64,000 nt of DNA, taken from NCBI GenBank assembly GCA_963556255.1, contig OY744606.1, positions 74,322,996-74,386,995 on the forward strand. The letters are read 5' to 3'. Below the pieces are notes generated by a model that did not search any database, was not told the DNA's origin, and worked only from the letters and a program-made list of their open reading frames with translations. Positions 54,665 through 64,000 of this stretch are shown piece by piece. The stretch comes from Allolobophora icterica. Lineage: Eukaryota; Annelida; Clitellata; Crassiclitellata; Lumbricidae. A program made the position numbers and the translations under genes. How positions within the stretch are numbered: the first letter of the stretch is position 1; every line of letters begins with the position of its first letter.

Positions 54665-55810
54665 CAAAGTCCTGACGGAGGTGTTGTTGAGCAAGGGGAA
54701 TCCTTTTGAGGAGGACAGTGAAGACCTGGTAACGTTAGAAAACCCGGTATGTGAGTCTGCGGCTGCTGCCCAATCTGTCCACGAAGTCGAGTCATTGGGA
54801 CAAAACCAGTACAACAACTTCAGGAAGAGTGTGCCTGACTCAAGTGAAACACTTCTGACAGCACCCATCAAGAGAAACAACTTACTGTTGTTCCATAAGA
54901 AAACGCAGAGGAAGACAGCAATGAAGCTGAAAATGCAACATTACAAAGATCACTCAGGGTTTTATGGGCAAACCTTTGTTGTACTAGACAGCCGAGGGGT
55001 ATTTGGAGGAATTTGTTCGTCACGAATCTTCTCCATACCCACCTGCGTTGTCATCCGCAGGGTCCCTCAACTTCTGTACAGTCTGATTTGTTGGTATATA
55101 TCATGGAAGCCAGTACGAGTAGCGCCATTTCTGTCGATGAGCGGCTAGTTGCGCCAGATTTTCTCGACTTCATAGTTATTGACGGTGGAGTACTGATACA
55201 TTCAGTTCCTGGTACAAATATCCAAGGCACGACCTTTGATTCATATTTTTACAAGTTTTTCTGCCCATGAGTTTGCCACGAATTGAAACAATCGTCAAGA
55301 GTAGACATTGTCTGGGACCAGAATCGTGCACTGACAATAAAAGAAGAGACAAGGGGAAAACTAGGAACAGACACCCGACAACGCGTATCTGCTACTGTCG
55401 AAGTCCCAGGAAATTGGCAGAAGTTCCTGGCCAACGTTGATAACAAGAAGGAACTGTTCTCATTCCTGTCGGAAAAGATATCCGAAGATAAGTTCCCTGA
55501 TGAAAAGGATGTGCCCCTCGCCAGGGATGTATTCCACCTAGATATGTGAAGTGGACTTGCGCAAGTACCTGCTCTCTGTGCAAGTGCATGAAGGCAAAAT
55601 TGAAGTGCAAACGTCTGTGCAAGCGCACATGAGCGAAGTAGCTGGATAAGAACAATATGCAATGCTTACCGTATGTAAGTTCGATTTGTTATAGCCGGTT
55701 TATTAGCAACTTTCTTATGAACCTTTCTCTATTTTTTGTGGATATGCACCAATACCGGCAACATCACTGCTTTTATGAGCAATATGCATGTTAATATAAT
55801 TGACAGTTCC

Positions 55811-56289
55811 TGATACTGAATCCATACATACCAAATTTGTTCAGATCGGACCATCCGATCAAAAGTTATAACAGTTTGCATATTTCGCAAAGGCCTAGTT
55901 GGGGGTTTCGAACCCCCACGCTTCCAGAAGTCTCTTTTTTTTATCTGAGTGCTTTCCCCTCGGACCAGCTCCTGATACTGAATCCATACATACCAAATGT
56001 GTTCAGATCGGACCATCCGATCAAAAGTTATAACAGTTTACATATTTCGCATAGGCCTAGTTGGGGTTTCGAACCCCCACGCTCCCAGAAGTCTTTTTTT
56101 TATCTGAGTGCTTTCCCCTCGGACCAGCTCCTGATACTGAATCCATACATACCAAATGTGTTCAGATCGGACCATCTGATCAAAAGTTATAACAGTTTAC
56201 ATATTTCGCATAGGCCTAGTTTGGGGTTTCGAACCCCCACGCTTCCAGAAGTCTCATTTTTTATCTGAGTGCTTTCCCCTCGGACCAAA
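55811..56289. repeat. Three tandem copies of a 160-bp unit
   Basis: Units begin near 55811, 55973 and 56132 with TGATACTGAATCCATACATA. Each contains TTGGGGTTTCGAACCCCC, a small palindrome, and ends CTTTCCCCTCGGACCA. Units two and three are closest to each other. Reading frames across it are not conserved in a coding way. Confidence 0.9.
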
Positions 56290-56360
56290 ATTGTTCTTTA
56301 GACCCTTACCTTCAAATTGGTACTGAAAATGAAACTTTCACATCAACTTGAAATGACTAG
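56281..56360 (-). repeat. Dispersed repeat also found at 42645-42735
   Basis: The reverse complement of GGACCAAAATTGTTCTTTAG and ACTTTCACATCAACTTGAAA matches the + strand at 42650-42732 (GATGTGAAAGTTTCGTTTTC; AGACCAATTTTGGTCCGAGG). Family unknown. Confidence 0.6.
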
Positions 56361-56464
56361 AGCAAAATGCTCAAGCACGGCCCCCCACTAAATTTGCTTT
56401 TCATGAAAATAGCGAATATTCCGACTTAACAATTTTTAGAAGTCTTGACCTGATTTCGATTTTT

Positions 56465-56650
56465 TGGGTCTTGGTCTTGGTCTTGGTCTTGAGGTTCAAG
56501 GTCTTGGTCTTGGTCTTGGTCTCGAGGTTCAAAGTCTTGGTCTTGGTCTTGGTCTCGAGGTTCAAGGTCTTGGTCTTGGTCTTGGTCTTGAGGTTCAAGG
56601 TCTTGGTCTTGGTCTTGAGGTTTAAGGTCTTGACAACAAGACTGCCTAGG
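56465..56650. repeat. GGTCTT minisatellite, copy 2
   Basis: About four units of GAGGTTCAAGGTCTTGGTCT type, ending GACAACAAGACTGCCTAGG, which is the inverted form of the left end of copy 1 at 39765-39785. Confidence 0.9.
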
Positions 56651-56705
56651 CCCTATAGACACCGGCGCAATAGAATTAAGTTATTACTTACAATTACAAT
56701 GTATG

Positions 56706-56878
56706 CATAGGCGTAGTTTGTGGGAGGTACGAGGGGTACCCGTACCCCCCACTTTTTGGACAATGCCAATGAATATTTTATTATTGTGCCTTCCCAGAGA
56801 TCGCAGCCTCAGCCTTGCTTCGTGTATACATGTAAGAAATTGGTACCCCACACTTTTTAGACCAAAGTTACGCCTCTG
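56706..56878. mobile_element. hAT MITE (GGCGTAACTT family), copy 2, 173 bp, inverted
   Basis: Ends CATAGGCGTAGTTTG and CCAAAGTTACGCCTCTG; flanks AATGTATG and AATATATG differ at one base. Shares CAATGCCAATGAATATTTTA with copy 1 in the opposite orientation. Confidence 0.8.
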
Positions 56879-57078
56879 AATATATGGCTCCCACCTGATG
56901 ATCATGGACATGCTGGCAGGAATTGTAGGCCTAGGCCCTAATAGGCCTTATAGTAGGCCTAACATAACCACGCAGTATAGGCCTACCCTTATAGTTGCGT
57001 CTCGTAAACGTAAAATTTTCAGGGACACGTCTTCTGAAATGACCGATCTACGCTCATGTAGGGTATACAGCACAATAA

Positions 57079-57149
57079 TTTTGTGGTTTGCAGAACGAAC
57101 AGTAGTTCATATATTACATGAACTACTGTTCATTCTGCAAACCACAAAA
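57079..57149. repeat. 32-bp inverted repeat with 7-nt loop
   Basis: Arms 57079-57110 and 57118-57149 pair with a single mismatch (AACG against AATG). The loop is ATATTAC. No relation to the surrounding elements was seen. Confidence 0.9.
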
Positions 57150-57269
57150 GTACTGCATGCATGTTGCCATGAAGGCTAATGTATGCATGTTCATGCACGT
57201 TGCCATGTAGGCTAATGTAATGTTCTTAGCAGGAATACGCTATATATACGTTGTTGATGCGGTTGTCTC

Positions 57270-58213
57270 TTGAATTCTGATGTGAAAGCCACTTCCTTCG
57301 TCTTTTTTAATTATTTTTCTCTTTTGCTCACTCGTCAGTTCTTTCTTCTGTTTTCGTATATTTTCGTGTCGTCCTCTTCTTTGATCCTCGTCCTCATCTT
57401 CCTCTTCCTCCTCAGCCTCCTCCTTTGCCTCGTACGCATATGGAGAGAGACAGCGAGGAGGATGGAGGAAGGCGAGGAATGGTTAAGAAAGAAGGCACAT
57501 TTCCCGTCCTTCCGCCTCAGTCACCTTCCTCCTCTGTAATCCTCCGAACTCGATTCACTGTTGATACGCTGCATGTGTTAAGCCAATCTCATTACTTCAG
57601 CTGACATGTCTCAATGACGTTATTCAGAGATCCACGTTTCCTGCATCCTCCCTCTGACGCTCCTCCTGTTTATCACCTTCTCCTCTGTCTGTCTGTCTTC
57701 TTGCCCTGTTCCTCCGTTCTACTGCTCATCTTCTAGCGCTACTATCTTTCTCTTCATTCTCCTCCCCTTCCTCCCTCGGTCTCGTTTTTCTTATCCTTCA
57801 CTCCTTCTTCCCTTAGGCCTACTTCTCCCATCCTCCCTAGCTTCTCAAGCCTCCTACTCTTTCTTTTCTTTCTCTTCCCCTTTCTTTCTCTCCTCCTCCA
57901 CTCTCCTCCTCCTCAGCCTCTTCTTCTTCCATGCTTATCCTTCTCTTTCCTTCTCTTCTTCTTTTATTCCTCCTCCACATCCTCCACGTACTCTCCTCCA
58001 CTTACTCTTCTTTCCTTCCCCGTCTACGTCTCCACCTCTTTCAAGCTTCTCCTACTCCTCTTCCTTCATAGCTTTCCTTCTCCTCATCTTCCTTCTCTTC
58101 TTGCTCCTCCTATAGTCCTCGTCCTCGTCCTCGTTCTCCTCGTCCTCCTCCTCGTCCTCCTCCTCGTCCTCCTCCTCCTCCTCCTCCTCCTCCTCCTCCT
58201 CCTCCTCCTCCTA
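57270..58213. repeat. Pyrimidine-biased tract ending in a CTC microsatellite
   Basis: Nearly 1 kb with strong C/T excess on the + strand, grading into (CTC)n at about 58120-58213. Poly-Arg and poly-Gly frames on the minus strand come from the repeat. Confidence 0.8.
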
Positions 58214-58990
58214 GTCCTTCTCGTCCTCCTGCGTCCTGGTGCATATATTGAGGCAGAATCCATTGACAAATGACTTGCTGAGCTGAGGCCGTCGTCAAGA
58301 CCACTGACGACAAATTCCGTCTGACGAACATTCGTCTCCATCGCCTTCTCTTGCATGCAGACGAATTGCAACCAACAGCAACAGATCCCGGCTTATCATT
58401 CCAACTCTAGCACGACGTGCGAACTTAAGGCCTAGTGCCTACACATGTACGCCTGTGTAGCCTACGGTCGCACGGTTAATGCTGTGACGACACCGTCGAC
58501 ACGTGATGTGGCCGATGATCGACCAATGTAGTGTGATGAATGTAAAACCGGCGAAGCAGAAGAGATGAATGTAAATGTAGATGTTTCTGTACAGCTGCAC
58601 GTTCATTTCTCAGTGAATTGATCGAGTGAGATCCTTCACCACCGCTGCCAGTTTGGATGGATGCCACGTCGCCTTCTAAGGTCTCCGTGTACCGCTAGTC
58701 CCCTAGCTGAGCCGACGCCATCCGCCGCCGCTAAGCCCTCAAGTCGAAATCAGTCGCTAAGCTATCGACTGCAACGACTTCGTTCACTTAATATTTTGTT
58801 TGTTGTTTTAATTGCGGTCGCTGAGTTTAGATTTTCGACGAAGACATCAGCAGCAGGACAAAAACAACACGTAGGCCTACTTAGCCTATAAGGTACAAGT
58901 CACAGTGCAACAGATTAACATTCTAACAATCAGTTTGATGCCAAATCACCAGTTACGGTCTCCGGACTTAGTTCGGTCCACTAGCGGCGA
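58214..58990. other. Unassigned sequence between repeats
   Basis: Moderately GC-rich with many CpG. No gene recognised. At about 58985, GGCGGCGATCTTGTTTGACA looks like one end of the GGCGGCGAT hAT family without a partner. Confidence 0.3.
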
Positions 58991-59033
58991 TCTTGTTTGA
59001 CAGGTGGGGGGACACGGGACGAGTGTAGGACAT

Positions 59034-59130
59034 TATCCCCCCCGGACATTATCCCCCGGACATTATCCCCCCGGACATTATCCCCCCCCGGACAGAATCC
59101 CCCCCTGGGTAGGACATAATCCCCCCAAGC
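59034..59130 (+). repeat. GGACATTATCCCCC short tandem repeat
   Basis: Five to seven imperfect copies of CGGACATTATCCCCC, with a variable number of C bases between copies. Confidence 0.85.
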
Positions 59131-59149
59131 TAGGAAATAATAACCTATA

Positions 59150-59514
59150 TTTCACACATATATATCATACAAACATATATATACATACATGCATAATATA
59201 CATATATACATATATACCTACATATATACATATATACATGCATATATATACATATATACATACATACATATACATACATACATCTATACATACATATATA
59301 CATACATACATATATACACACATACATGTATACATACATAATTATATACATACATATATACATACATAAATACATACATATATAAATACATATATACACT
59401 CATACGTACAACCAACCATCCATCCATACATACATAAATACATACATAAATACATACATACATGCATACATACATACATACATACATACATGCATACACA
59501 TACATGCGTACATA
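59150..59514. repeat. ATACATAC/ATACATAT microsatellite
   Basis: About 360 bp of degenerate TACA/TATA repeat. Reading frames are Tyr-Ile-His-Thr or Met-Tyr-Val-Cys repeats and are not genes. It appears to be the insertion site of the gypsy element to its right. Confidence 0.92.
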
Positions 59515-60077
59515 TGTGACGTTCGTCGCTCGAGATCAACTAACCCTTCATCAGACATGGTACCAATTTGTGTCGGTCTTACCCGAGACGCTGCTTCGTC
59601 GTCGGGCTGGGTTCGGCTCCAGCCAACTGACCTTCTGGAGTCACCCGGGTCACTATCCTGTCTACTTCTGATGTAGACGAGCGGTTCCCTGTCTCCGCTC
59701 TCAGTGCCCATTCCTCCAAGAGGAGGTTCCGAGGGTATCGCTTGTTTGCGAACAGTGTCGCTGTCAAGCTCCATCTCACTTTCGGACTCTGCCACTGCCG
59801 CGGTCGCCGGGTGGGCAACGTCCTCGTCCTCAGGATGGCCGTCCTTTAGAACAGGGTTCGCTCTCTTGCCGGCAGGAGTCCTCAGCTTCCTGTGAGATCT
59901 CTTAGTCAAAGACTTCCTCTTTTTCTCCACCTTAACCGAACCCTCACGTACCATTCTGCATCTCATGACTCTCGAGTTATCGTCAATAGGGGAAATCTCT
60001 GAACGTTCTCCTGTCCGAGAGGACAAGGTGTACATCTGACGAGTCGTCACGTCGTGACGTCTCAAACACGCGAACAT
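59515..60077 (-). CDS. Open frame inside the candidate LTR, possibly the start of Gag
   Basis: The frame opens with ATG at 60075-60077 (MFACLRRHDVTTRQMYTL) and stays open for about 187 codons up to the last base of the candidate LTR (LVDLERRTSH), then runs into microsatellite-encoded residues to 59400. Composition is charged, with a basic part (KKRKSLTKRSHRKLR) and an acidic part (EDEDVAHP; ESESEMELDSD). I recognise no domain. In the unseen 5' LTR the same frame would run into the internal region, so it could be a Gag leader. It could also be chance. Confidence 0.35.
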
Positions 60078-60539
60078 CTTGCGATAATATATGCACGTGT
60101 GATATTAACGCGGTGTACTGGTCTCACGACACTCTCTTCTGATAGGACAGGTTCTAGGTCTAAAACCTCCCTAACCGCACGCAGAACTGTGTTCCGACCG
60201 GCGCACGAGGTGGGCCCTACTTCGCACTTCGGTCAGTTCTCGGAGCTACGTGTTTCGATCACCAAGTTATTTGCTCTGAATAACGATTGGTTTGAATACA
60301 AGATTTTCCTGACTCTATCGTTTTCCTGGTCTTACCGCACTGTAATCAGTTGTCGGGCGGTCTTTTCCCGTACTGCGGTCTTTCGGTAACAGTGGTCTTT
60401 CCCAGTAACTATTTTTAGTTACCGGGCGATGGAGCCCCTCCAACGCTCCACCGGCGTGTCAGCCATCCAAGTGTCACAATCCAAATGTAACGCTGACCCC
60501 GTAAGGTTACCAGAATGTCTTGAATTTTGTTCCCAAGAA

Positions 60540-60725
60540 TTTCCGAATTTTGGTTCCCTAACGAAGGTCACACTTACTCCCACAGGTAACCGGACAAGCT
60601 TCGCTTGCCTCTCAGTTAACCAGTGGATGGTCCCAACTCGGTTTCGAGTATTATCAGAATTTCCGAAATTTGGCTACCTTAAGAAGGTCACACTTACTCC
60701 CATGGGTTACCGGACAAGCTCCGAT
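60540..60725. repeat. Two copies of a roughly 120-bp unit in the gypsy LTR
   Basis: AATTTCCGAATTTTGG with GAAGGTCACACTTACTCCCA recurs as AATTTCCGAAATTTGG with GAAGGTCACACTTACTCCCA. The spacing is about 119 bp. Confidence 0.8.
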
Positions 60726-60837
60726 CGCGGAGTTCTTCAAAACCCAAGCGGGAATTTCCTGCCTGTCGCCAAATTTACCCTTATTATCGTTTTTGTACTA
60801 AATTGGTTTTTTCAGGTATCCCGACGGTCACTTCACC

Positions 60838-61012
60838 GAGTGCCGAAGTCGCGTAAAACTCTCCCAGCCGAAGACGCCGAAGTCGCGTAAAACTCTCCCG
60901 GCCGAAGACGCCGAAGTCGCGTAAAACTCTCCCGGCCGAGTACGCCGAAAGCGCGTAGAACTTCCCCTGTGTCGAGTACGCCGAAATCGCGTAAAACTCT
61001 TCTCAGTGGATA
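60838..61012. repeat. 35-bp tandem repeats in the gypsy LTR
   Basis: Four to five units of GCCGAAGTCGCGTAAAACTC followed by TCCCGGCCGAAGAC, increasingly diverged to the right. Confidence 0.88.
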
Positions 61013-61745
61013 AAACCAAACACTGTCGGATCTTGGAGTTCTTCGAACTCCAAGAGGGATTTCCTTGCCCGACGCCAAATTCACCCTGGTTTTTGATCTC
61101 ACACTGAATTGGTTTTCCTGTGTATCAACGGTATCCTTCCCCGAGTATTACTCAGCCGTAGATTTCCCACAATTGGGATCTAGACCGCTTCGCGATCAAC
61201 TGAGGGATCCAACCCGCCGGATCGGCGCTGTCGGCCCGTCTCCCAACAGTGAACTTCTTTAGCTGTACTCGGGATCGCCTGATTATATTATTCGGACGCC
61301 CCTTTCGTCCGTAAATATATTTGTACTAACCGGAAACTCGAACTCTGACTCGGTCGTAACCAAAATCACTCGCCTACCACACTGAGTGCAGTATATTTGA
61401 ATCGGTAACTGAATCGCTAACCAACAACGCTGTTTAACAGTATTGCTATGTATGAAGAGTCGAACCAACTCTTCACGTATAAAGCAGCACACCGTGAGGC
61501 AGCCTTTACTTATCCCTCACCACACTATACCGTGGCTTAAAATATATAATCAGTCTTCCCTACCACGGTCATTGCTGGCCAGTTGCCTATTGAAATTAAA
61601 TAAAAATTAAATGATCGATGCTGGGCCTTCGCATGTAAAATTAAGAGAAACGATGCTGTTCCCTTCGCATGTAAACTTAAAGAAAACGATGCTATTCGCA
61701 TAACATAAATCCTCCCACTTACGCACTGTGGCCTTGACCGCCACA

Positions 61746-61758
61746 CTCTCCCCACCTT
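61746..61758 (-). other. Candidate polypurine tract of the gypsy element
   Basis: AAGGTGGGGAGAG on the minus strand immediately before TGTGGCGG, the expected junction of internal region and 3' LTR. Confidence 0.6.
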
Positions 61759-62222
61759 ACTTAGATGCGGAGCATCTCTGCCAAAATCGGGGACCTTAAT
61801 CAAACGTGACAGGAACATCCCCAACCCAGATCCACTTAGAGAGCAAGGAACCAAATGCACCTTTGGTTATAGGGCGGTATATCAACAATCTCGGCACCCT
61901 GCACGTACGCCAAACAACGATGAGAACCGTGATAGCGACAGCCTATTTAATGATGCTTTCGATCCGAACCACCACCCTACTGGCAACCTGTCGTTCCTGA
62001 CAAATCGCCAACCTTAACAGGCCCTCTATCATGAACCTGGGCTCTACCGGACCCCAAGGGCCAGGAGAACTAAAGGAGAGAAAAGTCGCCCACTGTCTCC
62101 CGATCTGGTAACCATCGTCGATCAGTCACACCCGGTACCACTTCAAAATCGTGAAAGCAAAATAAAAGCGGACAACAGTTTGTACTGCCTCGCCTCGATC
62201 CGATAACCTTTTTATTTTGCTG

Positions 62223-62262
<40 letters not shown>

Positions 62263-62844
62263 ACATATCTTAACTAGTACAAGTTATCATATTTACGCAC
62301 ATGATCTAAGTCCTAACATATGCTTCTATCGCATGATGATCTATCCTAAGTGGCGCACTAAGGTAGCGCACTAAAGTATCATGAAACGGTAACCAAGGAA
62401 ATCGCGTTGCCCCGAATTTCCTTAACACTCGTTGTTACGAGCATTATACTGTCGGAAAGAAATTCTGTCATCACAAGGAAACGGAAACATGGTTCTCCAA
62501 TAGTTCGCTTGTAGAACCAACGCAATGAAGCGTTCTAGTACTGGAATCTTTACTCGTTTCAGTACTAACCACTAAGCCAATGTTTAACCGAAAACATATC
62601 ATCAAAAGGAAACTTAAACAGTCATTCACTGACAATCTGTAAAACCAACGCAATTAAGCGTTGCTGGTAGCACAGGTACTGTATGCTCCCAGATACCGCT
62701 CAAAAGAAATACTCTCATCAAAAGGGCAACTGAAACATGGGTCTCGAATAGTCAATGAAACCAACGCAATTAAGCGTTCATCTAGTTGGTCCTAGATACA
62801 CGTCTGCTTCAGAAGGTCACTAACAAGGACTTCTACAGTCGTAG
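61759..62844 (-). other. 3' untranslated region of the gypsy element
   Basis: No ORF. Holds a 27-bp T run (62236-62262) and, at about 62460-62810, three imperfect units of about 120-140 bp, each with a CATCAAAAGGAAAC-like start and CCAACGCAATTAAGCGTT. Confidence 0.6.
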
Positions 62845-64000
62845 TCATCCATCCAAGCGAGGTCTTCGTCTCGTCCGTCGTCCAGGTGGCAATTCTGGAT
62901 CAGCGGTCTCGTCTGGATTTTCTGAAGGTTCCTCTGGTTCATGTTCTGCATTAGAATCTTGAGCCAGGACTGGCCAGTCTACTGTAGGTAACTCAAGATT
63001 TCTGTCCCTCTCCGGTAACCAGGTACTCGGAGGTTTACCGTAAAACGGCTTCAATTTATCCACGTGCACAACCATTAGCGTGGATTTCGGACTCTTCTGA
63101 ATCCGGTACAGACACGGACTGAGCACTTGAATAACCAAGAATGGGCCGGTGTAATAACGAGCCCATTTTGTCTTCCTTCCACTTCTTAGCCGAGGGTAGT
63201 AATAGTAAACCCAATCTCCTTGAGCGAACTTGCTAGGTCTCACTCTCAAATCGTAGGTTTTTTTCCTTCTTTCTGCTACTCTCTTTAACTGTTCTCGTAC
63301 AAGCCGATACGATCGTTCCATTTTCTCTTTCTGTTTCTCCACGTACTCTTCCATGTCACTGTAAGACGGTCTCTCGAACTCTGTAACTTGGGCTAGAATC
63401 AAGTCTAATGGCGTATGGTTCTCTCTTCCCAGGAACAGGAAATTAGGTGTCCGTTGGGTCGCTTCATGTTCAGTACCTCGATATGCCGCCATTACATATG
63501 GTACATGAACATCCCAATCCTTTTGTCGTTCCGACACTACCTTTCCGATCAACATGTTCAGTGTTCTGTGGAACCTTTCGAACATTCCGTTACCAGAGGG
63601 TCGATATGGAGTTGTACGTACTTTGTCAATCTCCATGCGTTTACACAGCTCTTTGAATAACTTCGACTCAAAACACAGTCCCTGATCCGTCAGGATCTGG
63701 CGTGGCATACCAAACCTCGAGAACACGTGTACCATAAGCGATTCTGCCACAGTAACGGCCTCTTGGTTTCTGATAGGCAGAGCTTCAGCCCATCTCGAGA
63801 AGTAATCTATCGCTGTCAGTATGTATTTGTTGCCTTTACTTGATACAGGATGCGGACCAGTTATATCAATTCCGAATCTCTCCATTGGTTCACCGACCAC
63901 AGGAGTCTGCATGTAACCCTGTCTTGGAGGTTTCTCCCTTCGATAACGAGCACAGCGATCGCACCTTTGGCAGAACCGTCTAACATCGTCCTTCCAACTC
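62845..64000 (-). CDS. Ty3/gypsy integrase, C-terminal part of Pol (5' end off window)
   Basis: The frame is open from the right edge to the stop at 62845. At the edge, FCQRCDRCARYRREKP is the end of the HHCC zinc region. The core follows: Asp in FGIDITGPHPV, Asp in LTDQGLCFESKLF and Glu in GNGMFERFHRTLNML (D,D-35-E). A GPY/F-type module (KWARYYTGPFLVIQ; VVHVDKLKPFYG) and a Pro/Glu-rich basic tail ending RRTRRRPRLDG finish it. No chromodomain. Integrase is last in Pol, the ordinary Ty3/gypsy order, unlike the neighbouring Gmr1-type element. No stops within the visible part. Confidence 0.93.
   Translation of the reverse strand, partial: SWKDDVRRFCQRCDRCARYRREKPPRQGYMQTPVVGEPMERFGIDITGPHPVSSKGNKYILTAIDYFSRWAEALPIRNQEAVTVAESLMVHVFSRFGMPRQILTDQGLCFESKLFKELCKRMEIDKVRTTPYRPSGNGMFERFHRTLNMLIGKVVSERQKDWDVHVPYVMAAYRGTEHEATQRTPNFLFLGRENHTPLDLILAQVTEFERPSYSDMEEYVEKQKEKMERSYRLVREQLKRVAERRKKTYDLRVRPSKFAQGDWVYYYYPRLRSGRKTKWARYYTGPFLVIQVLSPCLYRIQKSPKSTLMVVHVDKLKPFYGKPPSTWLPERDRNLELPTVDWPVLAQDSNAEHEPEEPSENPDETADPELPPGRRTRRRPRLDG

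Larger units (their letters stand above)
51390..55660 (+). pseudogene. Decayed multi-copy gene of unknown function, split by a hAT element
   Basis: Two parts, 51390-52117 and 54665-55660, read as one protein once the hAT and one target duplication are set aside. Segments: VDQPLYDLSK (51550), FMFIRALRERKF then DHQNYARWMPI (51710-51850), ERWIVTDLEICRIVGQF, HHEEVYASQQQFQGNVKV (52060), KGNPFEEDSEDLV (54690), IKRNNLLLFHKK, FIVIDGGVLIHSVPG (55170), and VPGNWQKFLANVDNKKELFS (55400). This matches, from memory, a large repetitive protein family in cnidarian, lancelet and echinoderm genomes whose role I do not know. Frameshifts near 51565 and 51930 and a missing middle segment show that it is dead. It may belong to a transposon. 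Confidence 0.6.
59515..61745 (-). mobile_element. Candidate 3' LTR of a Ty3/gypsy element, about 2.2 kb
   Basis: In element orientation it would start TGTGGCGGTCAAGG right after a polypurine tract and end GACGAACGTCACA at the edge of the microsatellite (TG...CA ends). The partner LTR is outside the window, so the ends are inferred. It contains two internal repeat clusters and an open frame at its 3' end. Confidence 0.6.

Noticed and set aside
58084..58371. Poly-Arg / poly-Gly frames
   Set aside because: Products of the CTC microsatellite.
59004..59539. Several open frames with Tyr-Ile-His-Thr or Met-Tyr-Val-Cys repeats
   Set aside because: Products of the ATACAT microsatellite.

Overview
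This window is animal DNA, most likely from a marine invertebrate deuterostome. The evidence is long AT-rich introns, two recognisable bilaterian genes, many L2/CR1-type LINE pieces and hAT-type MITEs, an invertebrate-style Ty3/gypsy element, and the palindromic word TAGGCCTA scattered throughout. An echinoderm or close relative is my best guess, made from general sequence character and not from an alignment. There are no bacterial features and no CRISPR array.

Left end (1-6.5 kb, + strand): the last five coding exons of a netrin receptor of the DCC/neogenin/frazzled family, ending in the conserved P3 helix. From 6.5 to 13 kb there is 3' UTR or intergenic DNA with a 5'-truncated CR1-like LINE, a TGTA microsatellite and a minisatellite.

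Middle (13.3-38.7 kb, - strand): a complete, intact gene that I reconstruct as the orthologue of FHAD1 (forkhead-associated domain containing protein 1). It has 29 coding exons with consistent splice phases, 4233 bp of coding sequence and 1410 codons plus stop. The protein is an N-terminal FHA phosphopeptide-binding domain followed by a very long coiled coil. It is convergent with the DCC/neogenin gene. Its introns carry many transposons with exact 8-bp target-site duplications (hAT-like), one element with a 9-bp duplication (Mutator-like), several LINE fragments, and nested insertions up to three deep.

Right part (38.7-64 kb): a transposon-rich block. Its centrepiece is an intact LTR retrotransposon (43082-51155, - strand) with two 1142-bp LTRs that differ, by eye, at one base, a 5-bp GGGGG duplication, a primer-binding site, a polypurine tract and one 1697-codon ORF. 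The domain order is Gag - zinc knuckle - two DTG protease-like segments - integrase - reverse transcriptase - RNase H. Integrase upstream of a Ty3/gypsy-type reverse transcriptase is the hallmark of the rare Gmr1 clade. The element sits inside a hAT MITE, which itself borders a decayed multi-copy gene (51.4-55.7 kb, +) split by a 2.5-kb hAT element with perfect terminal repeats and target-site duplication. The last 4.5 kb holds the 3' end of a conventional Ty3/gypsy element (integrase, 3' UTR repeats, candidate long 3' LTR) that runs off the window.

Apart from the two host genes the window is almost entirely repeats. The most unusual items are the Gmr1-type element with duplicated protease motifs, a short exon duplicate of the netrin receptor caught inside a CTGT microsatellite, the 9-bp-TSD element beside FHAD1 exon 1, and the ORF that reads through the end of the gypsy LTR.
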